21,487 nucleotides of DNA from a virus. Shown piece after piece: positions 16,201 to 21,423 of this stretch. The position numbers and the translations under genes were made by a program. The notes under the pieces are model-generated. The model was not told the DNA's origin. It ran no database searches and worked only from the letters and a program-made list of their open reading frames with translations. The stretch spans positions 1-21,487 of the IMG/VR virus record IMGVR_UViG_3300043409_001994. One strand, 5' to 3'. How positions within the stretch are numbered: the stretch's first letter is position 1; each line of letters begins with the position of its first letter.

Positions 16201-16382
16201 ACTGATGCTACCTCTTCCTTAGACATACCCAAAAGTCTAGCAACTCCGCCCTGTTCTGTAAGGGCTACAGCATGATTATTGTAATGATGGTAGCAAAAAG
16301 CTAATTCCCCGTAGGGCAATTCAACTAGAACCATAGCTCTAGCTGAGCAGGAATCACATTGCACCCGGAGTTGAGGCTCCAA
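16197..16382 (-). CDS. DUF7455-like zinc mini-protein
   Basis: About 61 aa with CDSCSARAMVLVELPYGELA followed by FCYHH: ligands C9, C12, C30 and H32 or H33. This is the pattern of small actinobacterial and actinophage proteins of the DUF7455 type ('C-x-x-C-x-A-x-A-x-V-x-V-x-L-P-x-G-x-L-x-F-C-x-H-H'); the match is recalled, not searched. The start is uncertain. The TTG at 16382 has GGAG six bases upstream. The GTG at 16364 is the other option. The ATG at 16484 would overlap the previous gene by 131 bases. Confidence 0.65.
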   Translation of the reverse strand: MEPQLRVQCDSCSARAMVLVELPYGELAFCYHHYNNHAVALTEQGGVARLLGMSKEEVASV

Positions 16383-16647
16383 GGCTGACTCCAACTGAGT
16401 TTGATTCTCCACCTTCTCCACCTGCTGTGACTGGTGCATCTGTCTCCTCGCCGGCCTCATGGCCTGGTTCTTGGTTTTCATCATCTACAATTAGGCCACC
16501 GGTATTGTAGTATCCGTAGGCATTACCAAAGCTTACACCATTTCTTGTGTATTGCCAAGGCACGCCACCTATGCGGTGCTTGCCACGCCCTACAGTACGA
16601 TAGCGTTTATCTTTGGGTACATTGAATTCTTGAGTATCACCGAACAT
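16354..16647 (-). CDS. 97-aa hypothetical protein
   Basis: Unknown protein. The N-terminal half looks folded and aromatic (YRTVGRGKHRIGGVPWQYTR; YGYYNTGGLIVDD); the second half is acidic and Gly-rich, probably disordered. Only a weak GGGA precedes the ATG. It overlaps the start of the zinc mini-protein in another frame. Confidence 0.5.
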   Translation of the reverse strand: MFGDTQEFNVPKDKRYRTVGRGKHRIGGVPWQYTRNGVSFGNAYGYYNTGGLIVDDENQEPGHEAGEETDAPVTAGGEGGESNSVGVSLGASTPGAM

Positions 16648-16687
16648 ATGCGTATCATCCCACTTCTAGGTCGTGTATATATGCCAA

Positions 16688-16710
16688 AGGCCGGGAGAAT
16701 ATCCCGGCCT
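16688..16710 (-). other. 9-bp GC-rich hairpin after the 279-aa gene
   Basis: AGGCCGGGA (16688-16696) and TCCCGGCCT (16702-16710) are a perfect inverted repeat around a 5-nt loop. On the minus strand only a short U-run follows (CCTTTGGC). It may act as a weak terminator or as a 3'-end stabiliser, like the hairpin behind the capsid gene. Confidence 0.6.
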
Positions 16711-16734
16711 CTGCGCTATTTAGTTGTAAAGCTA

Positions 16735-17574
16735 TTAGTCGTTGAGGTAACGAACGTGGATGTTAGTTCCTTCGTCCTTAATATCTCCTGGTTGGTTCCA
16801 GAAGCGCATAAGAGTAATAACATTTGTTAACTCTGGTCCTGCCCAGATATTTCCAATAGCAGAATCATCTAGATTAAGAGCAGTTGCTGTTTCAAATTCG
16901 ATCCAGCTGTCTTCTCCATCAGCGTTTAGATCTGTAATTGTTACTAAGTCTCCAAAGTCTTCAAGGTTGTTGTCAACCCATACTTTGTCTCCAACTTTTA
17001 GTCCTACAAGGGCAAGTTCGTCATCCCATGGGTCAGTGTCCCAAGCGTATACACGAACTGTTGTTCCTGTTGACTCGATGTAATCAATGTCAATGTTGTG
17101 AGCAGTTGCAAATAAGTCAAGGTTTAACTTATCAAGTTCGTACTCAGCTTGTGCAAGAGTCTTACGAACCAAGTTAGGAACTACTTGTTCTAACTCTGGA
17201 TCTTCATCTCCTGCGTAACCTGGAATAAATCCTGGGAAGTTCTGGTGGCCAAGAGTTGCAATTGTGTGGCTATCTGCTGGTGACTTAACTTCTAAGTTAT
17301 TAAGCTCTAAGTTATAGTCAGCTGTACGAAGAGTATCACTTGTATTTGTAAAAGTTGAGCTCCAGCCTATATCGCCTTCTCCGCCACCAAAGCTGATGTA
17401 TTGGTCTGTGCGATCATCATCTGGCTGCATTGGTAGGTTGCCCCACTCACGTGCAACTTGTACGTTTCCTGTTACTAGGCCTGCACCTGTTGGGTAGTAC
17501 CCTGAACGAAGAACACCGTCTTCATCTGTAAATACTTGGAAAGAAGTCTCTTCCCATTTTTCTCTGGTTGTCAT
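16735..17574 (-). CDS. Putative virion protein with PASTA-like segment
   Basis: A 279-aa acidic protein. Residues 131-154 (VVPNLVRKTLAQAEYELDKL, then NLDL) fit the start of a PASTA domain: 'V-P-N-L-V-G-K-T-x-x-x-A-x-x-x-L-x-x-x-x-L'. PASTA domains are known for peptidoglycan or beta-lactam binding in bacterial kinases and PBPs. The rest is beta-rich (GLKVGDKVWVDNNLEDFGDL; WIEFETATAL). The C-terminus ends with a conserved-looking strand (TNIHVRYLND). It has a good GAGG and ATG start and a strong hairpin behind it, as expected for a highly expressed virion protein. The precise structural role is unknown. Confidence 0.65.
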   Translation of the reverse strand: MTTREKWEETSFQVFTDEDGVLRSGYYPTGAGLVTGNVQVAREWGNLPMQPDDDRTDQYISFGGGEGDIGWSSTFTNTSDTLRTADYNLELNNLEVKSPADSHTIATLGHQNFPGFIPGYAGDEDPELEQVVPNLVRKTLAQAEYELDKLNLDLFATAHNIDIDYIESTGTTVRVYAWDTDPWDDELALVGLKVGDKVWVDNNLEDFGDLVTITDLNADGEDSWIEFETATALNLDDSAIGNIWAGPELTNVITLMRFWNQPGDIKDEGTNIHVRYLND

Positions 17575-17603
17575 TATTTTTCCTCACTTGATCAATGTGA
17601 TTT

Positions 17604-17618
17604 GTTCGAGGTTCGAAC
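17604..17618. promoter_or_regulatory. Perfect 6-bp inverted repeat in the leader of the 279-aa gene
   Basis: GTTCGA, GGT, TCGAAC: a perfect inverted repeat 30 bp upstream of the ATG at 17574. It could be a protein-binding site or a very tight RNA hairpin. No other support. Confidence 0.3.
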
Positions 17619-17637
17619 GACCCAATAGTCTCAGAGA

Positions 17638-18204
17638 TTAGGCTTCTTGTACGTATGTAATTATTTCTCCGCCAGAGTAAATGTCATGTTTTATAGCTGC
17701 TTCTATAGCCCGATGTATAGCTTTTTCAGCTTGAGCGGGAGATTTTATTTTTTGGTAGTTTAAAGCCTCTAAAGCTCCCAGTGCAATGTCTCCACCGGAT
17801 CCTGAGTAATAAACGTTGCGGGCTTCTCTATCCCAAGAGTAATCAGAACCAATTGGATAGATAACACCGTTAAGTACTACAATCAAATCTGAATCAGTCT
17901 CAGCAGCAGCACCGTCATCTTTACCTTCATAGCCTGCATCTTGAAATGCTTTACGAAGTGAAGGAATAAATTTTTTAGTCATAAAAACATCTAAATTTTC
18001 AGTAGCACGAGGTTTTGGTGGTTTCCATCCAAATTGTGCAATATTGCCTCCACGGCTTGCGCCGGAGACCGCTATCAGTACACCATTGTTATTTATAATC
18101 TTTGATGTAGCTAAATCCATATATCGCCCACCTTCTTCAGATGCACGAGAATCACAACCTATTACAGCCCAACCGTCACCTTGTATCGCGGCAAGCGTTG
18201 TCAT
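17638..18204 (-). CDS. Proteasome beta / HslV-type Thr protease
   Basis: A 188-aa Ntn-hydrolase. After Met removal the protein would start Thr-Thr (MTTLAAIQGDGWAVIGCDSR), exactly as in HslV and mature 20S beta subunits, so no propeptide is needed. The expected active-site residues are visible: T2 as nucleophile, D18 (GCDSRAS), K35 (TSKI), S136 in SGSGGD, and D174 plus S177 in HDIYSGG. Length is close to HslV (about 175-200 aa). It should assemble into a hollow ring protease. Nothing resembling a partner unfoldase (HslU, Mpa/ARC, ClpX) is encoded in the window. It could use a host ATPase, degrade unfolded substrates, or process virion proteins. GAGGG precedes the ATG. Confidence 0.88.
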   Translation of the reverse strand: MTTLAAIQGDGWAVIGCDSRASEEGGRYMDLATSKIINNNGVLIAVSGASRGGNIAQFGWKPPKPRATENLDVFMTKKFIPSLRKAFQDAGYEGKDDGAAAETDSDLIVVLNGVIYPIGSDYSWDREARNVYYSGSGGDIALGALEALNYQKIKSPAQAEKAIHRAIEAAIKHDIYSGGEIITYVQEA

Positions 18205-18240
18205 TTGTCCCTCTCGTTGGCGTACCTATAGGATATCAGA

Positions 18241-18636
18241 CTATTCGTCAAAACCCAAGTCAAAATGTTGCCCACGGGTTCTAGGAAGGTTTCCGTAGTT
18301 AATTTCCATCCAAGGCCACCCAAGTAGTGCAGTATCTACGTAATCGTTTGTAGAAGTGGACATAAGTAACTCTTCCCACATATCGGGGGAAACTTGATCA
18401 TATTGAATCCAAGTGTGCTTATCACGCATGATAATCACAAGAGTTTCTGTATACGGGTTGTAACCGGCCTTTAAAGCTCGGGGACGCTCCCCACCACTAG
18501 TCGGAGCATAGATCTCTTGGTAACCAGGACCAAAGACTCTACTACGAACTTTATCGTATTGTAGTGCAGCAGTTAAAGCAGCGTAGCTATCGTAATCTAC
18601 TTTAGGCATAAAACGTCTGCCTCTATACCTGTCCAT
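18241..18636 (-). CDS. KTSC-like domain protein, copy 2
   Basis: A 131-aa protein. Residues 35-110 (VFGPGYQEIYAP, then PRALKAGYNPYTETLVIIM and WIQYDQVSPDMWEELL) are clearly related to residues 52-144 of the protein at 19667-20164. The segment from 'GY' through the paired strands to the helix ending in 'LL/LK' resembles the KTSC fold ('G-Y-(D/N)-x-x-x-x-x-L-x-(V/I)-x-F...Y-x-x-V-x-x-x-x-(W/Y)-x-x-L'). KTSC function is poorly known, with proposed links to nucleic-acid-acting proteins. No clear Shine-Dalgarno precedes the ATG at 18636; the internal ATG at 18609 (MPKVDYDSY) is an alternative. Confidence 0.65.
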   Translation of the reverse strand: MDRYRGRRFMPKVDYDSYAALTAALQYDKVRSRVFGPGYQEIYAPTSGGERPRALKAGYNPYTETLVIIMRDKHTWIQYDQVSPDMWEELLMSTSTNDYVDTALLGWPWMEINYGNLPRTRGQHFDLGFDE

Positions 18637-18650
18637 GAACAGAGTATACC

Positions 18651-18818
18651 TTAGGAGCCGCCCCAGCCGCCGCCTCTAAATACTGCAGGCGTAGCCTGCC
18701 AAACCCGGGACATGGTTGAGTTACACCCAGTACACATAGGCTCTATGTCTTCATCAAATGATCTAGTGATCTCTATTTCAGAGGAACAGTTGTTGCACTT
18801 GTAGTCGTACTTAGGCAT
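18651..18818 (-). CDS. FmdB-type zinc-ribbon mini-protein
   Basis: A 55-aa protein, read directly from the sequence: MPKYDYKCNNCSSEIEITRS, then CTGCNS, ending in a Gly/Trp tail (FRGGGWGGS). The two CxxC knuckles (C8/C11 and C29/C32) and the start 'M-P-x-Y-(D/E)-Y-x-C' match the FmdB regulatory-protein zinc ribbon (CxxC_CxxC_SSSS). These are often found in phages; their function is unclear. GGAAG five bases before the ATG supports the start. Confidence 0.8.
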   Translation of the reverse strand: MPKYDYKCNNCSSEIEITRSFDEDIEPMCTGCNSTMSRVWQATPAVFRGGGWGGS

Positions 18819-18856
18819 TGAGTCTTCCATCTCTTTCCGCCGGGAAGGTGTAAATA

Positions 18857-18949
18857 CTAATCGTGTATCTGATTCTCCCAGTAGGAGATATCCTCTTGAG
18901 TTGCCTCTTCTAATAAATCGTGTTGCTCTTCTTTATTCTTCTTATCCAT
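18857..18949 (-). CDS. 30-aa acidic peptide gene
   Basis: A very short frame, MDKKNKEEQHDLLEEATQED to the end ISYWENQIHD, with AAGGA six bases before its ATG. It lies between the terminator behind Hsp20 and the zinc-ribbon gene. It would form one acidic helix. Support is the ribosome-binding site and position only. Confidence 0.4.
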   Translation of the reverse strand: MDKKNKEEQHDLLEEATQEDISYWENQIHD

Positions 18950-18966
18950 CAAAATTCCTTAAGGGG

Positions 18967-19009
18967 TATTAAAAGCCCCCTAGCAGAGGTTTAAATTCGG
19001 CCAGGGGGC
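18967..19009 (-). terminator. Rho-independent terminator after Hsp20
   Basis: On the minus strand GCCCCCTGGC and GCTAGGGGGC (plus positions 19000-19009 and 18975-18984) form a 10-bp stem with one wobble and a 15-nt loop. It is followed by TTTTAATA. A second hairpin (19016-19041, stem of 8 bp with a bulge) lies just upstream. Confidence 0.75.
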
Positions 19010-19051
19010 GGGAAAGCTAAAGAGGTTCTTAAGCTCTTAGCCTCTATTACT

Positions 19052-19074
19052 ATTATAGCATACTTTTATGCTAT
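19052..19074 (-). promoter_or_regulatory. Extended -10 promoter-like motif at the Hsp20 3' end, with palindrome
   Basis: The minus strand reads TATGCTATAATAG, containing an exact extended -10 (TGCTATAAT). The motif is the right arm of a perfect 8-bp inverted repeat, ATAGCATA/TATGCTAT (19055-19062 and 19067-19074). No -35 match is evident. Transcription from here would meet the terminator at 18975-19009 after some 70-80 nt. Confidence 0.45.
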
Positions 19075-19596
19075 TTGGATAACCTTCGGCTTCTTTTCTT
19101 CTGGTAGCTCTTGCTCCAGAGTAATACGTAGTAATCCATCTTTAAGCTCTGCACCCTTGACGACTACATACTCAGCTAGAACAAAGCTTTGCTTGAAGTC
19201 TCTGGTTGCAATTCCCTTATGGATAGGCTCCTGCTCAGATGCCTCTAATTCGCCTTCTACGGTCAGTGTGAGCTCTTTAACGGTGATGGTAAGGTCTTCC
19301 TTACCAAAACCTGCTACAGCAAGCTCAAGGACGTAATGGTCCTTCTTCTTGTAGATATTATAGGGCGGGTAGCCGCTAGCTTTAGTTGTTAGAGATACTT
19401 CTTTGAAGGTATCAAATAATGGATCAAATCCAATAGCCCACCGATTGAACTGTGGGAATAGGGAGGTGATTGTTAGTGGTTGGTCAACCTTTGTTACTTT
19501 AGGATATTGATCATAATCTTTTGGACTTCTAGGTCCCCAAGGATCTGTGTAACGATCTTTGTATGGATGTTGTTCAGGCATGGGCATATTAGCCAT
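19066..19596 (-). CDS. hsp20: Hsp20 family small heat-shock protein
   Basis: A 176-aa alpha-crystallin-type chaperone. The N-terminus has FNRWAIGFDPLFDTF, the motif shared with IbpA and T4-like cyanophage Hsp20. The alpha-crystallin domain spans about 77-165: YPPYNIYKKKDHYVLELAVA, GFGKEDLTITV, and GLLRITL near its end (the 'G-x-L-x-(I/V)-x-(L/V)' signature, with Leu in place of the usual Val). The C-terminus KPKVIQIA is the I-x-I-type tail used for oligomer contacts. It would hold unfolding host or virion proteins in a refoldable state, and its neighbour proteasome-type protease suggests a joint proteostasis role (inference). AAGGAG precedes the ATG, and an extended -10 lies 60 bp upstream. 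Confidence 0.92.
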   Translation of the reverse strand: MANMPMPEQHPYKDRYTDPWGPRSPKDYDQYPKVTKVDQPLTITSLFPQFNRWAIGFDPLFDTFKEVSLTTKASGYPPYNIYKKKDHYVLELAVAGFGKEDLTITVKELTLTVEGELEASEQEPIHKGIATRDFKQSFVLAEYVVVKGAELKDGLLRITLEQELPEEKKPKVIQIA

Positions 19597-19626
19597 AATT
19601 ATCTCCTTAGACGATAACTAGTAATG

Positions 19627-19664
19627 GAGTCTCATTGTTGAGCACTCTAATAACTATTATAGCA
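19627..19664 (-). promoter_or_regulatory. Likely Hsp20 promoter with leader hairpin
   Basis: The minus strand again carries TATGCTATAATAG, the same 13 bases as at the Hsp20 3' end (extended -10 at 19664-19656). It lies about 60 bp before the Hsp20 ATG and immediately after the stop of the KTSC gene. The leader contains a hairpin (19627-19647, 8 bp with one bulge, loop of 4). The Shine-Dalgarno lies outside this hairpin, so it is not an obvious thermosensor. Confidence 0.5.
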
Positions 19665-19666
19665 TA

Positions 19667-20164
19667 TTATGAAGCTAGTATAGAAGCAACTACTTCGTTT
19701 AATCCCTTTTGGTTATTTCCTGGTACATCTGACCACGCATAACCACTTAGCTCTGATCTTAGCCAATCACCTGTTGAATGAGCCATCTTCAAGCTATCCC
19801 AGGTATCTTCATCTATTCCAGTATAGAAGATCCATGGCGAAGGCTTTCCCGAATCTGCAGCCCATACGCCTTTAGTAATTCTACCTGGTGGTCTAAATTC
19901 TATGACTAACAGTTCTGCTTCTCTATGATATCCACAGTAGTATGCCCTTGGTGGCTTTCCCGCTGGTGTCTTACTAGGAGCTGGTATCTCTTCAAAGCCA
20001 TCCCCGAATATTGCTGAGTTATGAAGACTAGGTACTGATCCTAATAAATCTACCTTAGTTTGATCAGGATCCTCTTCCATACGCTGTATAAGAGAAGGAC
20101 GCTTAGATTTATAGAGTTTACCGTTTTTACCTAGGTAGTACCCGTCAGGAACATTAGTAGCCAT
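19667..20164 (-). CDS. KTSC-like domain protein, copy 1
   Basis: A 165-aa protein from the ATG at 20164 (MATNVPDGYYLGKNGKLYKS); the frame stays open to 20245 but the extra 27 residues do not look natural. Residues 52-144 (IFGDGFEEIPAP, PRAYYCGYHREAELLVIEF, WIFYTGIDEDTWDSL) are the same domain as in the protein at 18241-18636, with an insertion of about 15 residues between the strands. It appears to be the first minus-strand gene of this transcription unit. No clear Shine-Dalgarno is visible. A TATCAT stretch ends only 7 bases before the ATG, which would suit a leaderless mRNA. Confidence 0.65.
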   Translation of the reverse strand: MATNVPDGYYLGKNGKLYKSKRPSLIQRMEEDPDQTKVDLLGSVPSLHNSAIFGDGFEEIPAPSKTPAGKPPRAYYCGYHREAELLVIEFRPPGRITKGVWAADSGKPSPWIFYTGIDEDTWDSLKMAHSTGDWLRSELSGYAWSDVPGNNQKGLNEVVASILAS

Positions 20165-20370
20165 AGGTGTAATGATACTACTTGGCCACTGCCTTGAAAG
20201 TCTGAGAACCCCCCGAAATTTTTGCCTCATCAACTCTATGATCATTGGGAGAGTTTTCCCGCATCACAGCATAACAAATTGTGATCTAGATCTTAGCTAC
20301 CGAAACACTAAATTACCCCGCCCAATTTATCGTTTAGGCCACTGCCTTTTCCCATTTTGAGCTGCCAGTT

Positions 20371-20399
20371 AGTACCAGCTGCTGGATTCTCTGGGTACT
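20371..20399 (+). other. Hairpin in the plus-strand leader
   Basis: AGTACCAG (20371-20378) pairs with CTGGGTACT (20391-20399) through 8 bp with one bulged G. It has no U-tract. It is the first of a series of stems in the leader of the 181-aa gene. Confidence 0.45.
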
Positions 20400-20438
20400 T
20401 TCCATTTAAGGGTGGGTGTTACCGCTATCGGGCAAACA

Positions 20439-20544
20439 GGAGAAAGTCTCTCCCGCCTATCGCTTCTGGCTCACATCACGCAAGTGGTGTGAGTCGGTGG
20501 TGGTAGGCACCTAGACAAATCGTCTAGGCGAGAGTCCTATCATC
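20439..20544 (+). ncRNA. Structured 5' leader with GCAA-capped long hairpin and alternative pairing
   Basis: Three stems precede the 181-aa gene. GGAGA/TCTCC is at 20439-20453. A long hairpin at 20455-20508 has two 25-nt arms, a single T-T mismatch and a GCAA tetraloop at 20480-20483; its top is CTCACATCAC paired with GTGGTGTGAG. CCTAGAC/GTCTAGG is at 20510-20528. The bases GGTGGTAGG (20499-20507) in the 3' arm can instead pair, 9 bp with wobbles, with CCTATCATC (20536-20544), right beside the Shine-Dalgarno at 20547-20552. Two exclusive folds suggest a riboswitch-like or protein-controlled leader. No known class is recognised. Confidence 0.55.
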
Positions 20545-20557
20545 AGAAGGAGCGCAA

Positions 20558-21103
20558 ATGTCTGTCATCGACAGCATTAAAGCACAAGTGGAGATATGGA
20601 ATCTGGCTAAGCCAGTCCGTATCAACCGCGAAGCACTTGCTATCTTCAAGGCTAGCAAGCACACCCCTAGCGATTACATCAGCGCAGGGGTTAAGGGCAC
20701 TTCTGTCTGGGGTGCTATCTATGCTGCTTTCTACACCTTTACAAGTGGTGTAGTTATCAGTAGCAAGTCTTACTCCGCGATTGGTGAGAATTACCATCTC
20801 ATCACCAATCACAAGGATAAGGCTGTTATGGAAGCACATCTAGATGAGGTGCTTGCTGGTGTCAAGGCTGAGAAGGTTAGCCAAGACACAAAGGACGACT
20901 CTGACGGCAAAGCAATTGCCGAAGATATGTCCAATATGATGAAGGTTGCCAAGAAGGCAGCCACACATCGTGCCGTGCCTACTGAGGATAACCTCAAGGC
21001 AGCGGAAGCGTTATTTGCTTTCGCACAAGCCAACCTCAACCGCTTCACACTTGCGGTTGGTGTAAAGGCAAAGAAGGCGGGAAAGGCTACTCTAGTTAAG
21101 TAG
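20558..21103 (+). CDS. 181-aa hypothetical protein of the plus-strand unit
   Basis: Unknown, mainly helical, Ala/Lys-rich protein. The N-terminal half is more compact (ISAGVKGTSVWGAIYAAFYT), the middle charged, and the C-terminus rich in Ala and Lys (LAVGVKAKKAGKATLVK), which suggests nucleic-acid binding or an abundant cytoplasmic protein. AAGGAG five bases before the ATG is the best ribosome-binding site in the window. The gene is monocistronic, with a structured leader and a strong terminator. Codons look more GC-rich than those of the minus block. High expression is inferred; function is not. Confidence 0.75.
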   Translation: MSVIDSIKAQVEIWNLAKPVRINREALAIFKASKHTPSDYISAGVKGTSVWGAIYAAFYTFTSGVVISSKSYSAIGENYHLITNHKDKAVMEAHLDEVLAGVKAEKVSQDTKDDSDGKAIAEDMSNMMKVAKKAATHRAVPTEDNLKAAEALFAFAQANLNRFTLAVGVKAKKAGKATLVK

Positions 21104-21121
21104 TCTATTGTCGTAGTGAGA

Positions 21122-21149
21122 GGGTGGGGTGTAATAGCCCCACCCTTTT
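21122..21149 (+). terminator. Rho-independent terminator of the 181-aa gene
   Basis: GGGTGGGG (21122-21129) and CCCCACCC (21138-21145) form a perfect 8-bp stem with an 8-nt loop, followed by TTTT. It begins 18 bases after the stop codon. Confidence 0.85.
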
Positions 21150-21150
21150 G

Positions 21151-21177
21151 CTATGCCCATAGATACTATGAGCATAG
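21151..21177 (+). other. 27-nt near-perfect palindrome
   Basis: CTATGC and GCATAG form the outer stem; CATAG and CTATG the inner stem; one C-A mismatch lies between them and the loop is ATA. It follows the terminator at once, so it is either the start of the next leader RNA or a DNA-level binding site. Confidence 0.5.
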
Positions 21178-21193
21178 AGAGAGCAAGAGGGGG

Positions 21194-21270
21194 AGATACT
21201 GAAGCAAGTAATACTCGCTAGTGATGTGCAAGGTAAAGCGAGATGAAAGGCTAGCAATAGCCCAGTATCT
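21194..21270 (+). ncRNA. Candidate three-way-junction RNA
   Basis: An outer stem AGATACTG/CAGTATCT (8 bp, 21194-21201 with 21263-21270) encloses two further perfect stems. CTCGCT/AGCGAG is at 21214-21219 and 21237-21242. GGCTA/TAGCC is at 21249-21253 and 21258-21262 and is closed by a GCAA tetraloop. The last stem stacks directly on the outer one with no bases between. It lies in the leader of the partial gene at 21424. Class unknown; conservation could not be tested. Confidence 0.5.
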
Positions 21271-21326
21271 GTTAGCCCCTGGTGGGTGGGAGAGACTATT
21301 TCTCTATTCAGAAGCCAACATAAACA

Positions 21327-21394
21327 TTTAGGCCACTGGTCTGCCAGCCATATGGCTGTCCAGCCGTGCAACCAAGTCTAGCGACACTCGCTAG
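21327..21394 (+). promoter_or_regulatory. Cluster of repeat, palindrome and inverted repeat upstream of the last gene
   Basis: Three elements lie in a row: TTTAGGCCACTG (21327-21338, also at 20334-20345), the perfect 14-bp palindrome CAGCCATATGGCTG (21345-21358), and CTAGCGA/TCGCTAG with a 3-base spacer (21378-21394). The bases ACTCGCTAG of the last element also occur at 21213-21221. Together they look like operator sites or a structured leader. The rest of 21104-21423 holds no gene. Confidence 0.45.
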
Positions 21395-21423
21395 CGTTAT
21401 TATCAGGTAACTAGGAGGTTACT

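Larger units (their letters stand above)
20165..20557. promoter_or_regulatory. Divergent control region and structured leader
   Basis: A 393-bp gene-free stretch separates the minus-strand late block from the plus-strand unit. Its left part is AT-rich, with two copies of GGCCACTGCCTT (20184-20195 and 20337-20348). The second copy is part of TTTAGGCCACTG, which recurs at 21327-21338. From 20371 on it is dense in inverted repeats, described separately. No convincing -35/-10 pair was found on the plus strand. Confidence 0.5.

Noticed and set aside
17604-17618. T-loop-like GTTCGA as part of a tRNA
   Set aside because: Only an isolated inverted repeat in a 63-bp gap; there is no room or pairing for a tRNA.
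20371-20557. tRNA or tmRNA gene in the structured leader
   Set aside because: No cloverleaf with acceptor stem, 7-base anticodon loop and T-loop (GTTCRA) could be drawn.
21194-21270. Hammerhead or other self-cleaving ribozyme
   Set aside because: A three-way junction is possible and ATGAAA occurs in it, but the CUGAUGA core and the required GAAA position relative to the stems are not present.
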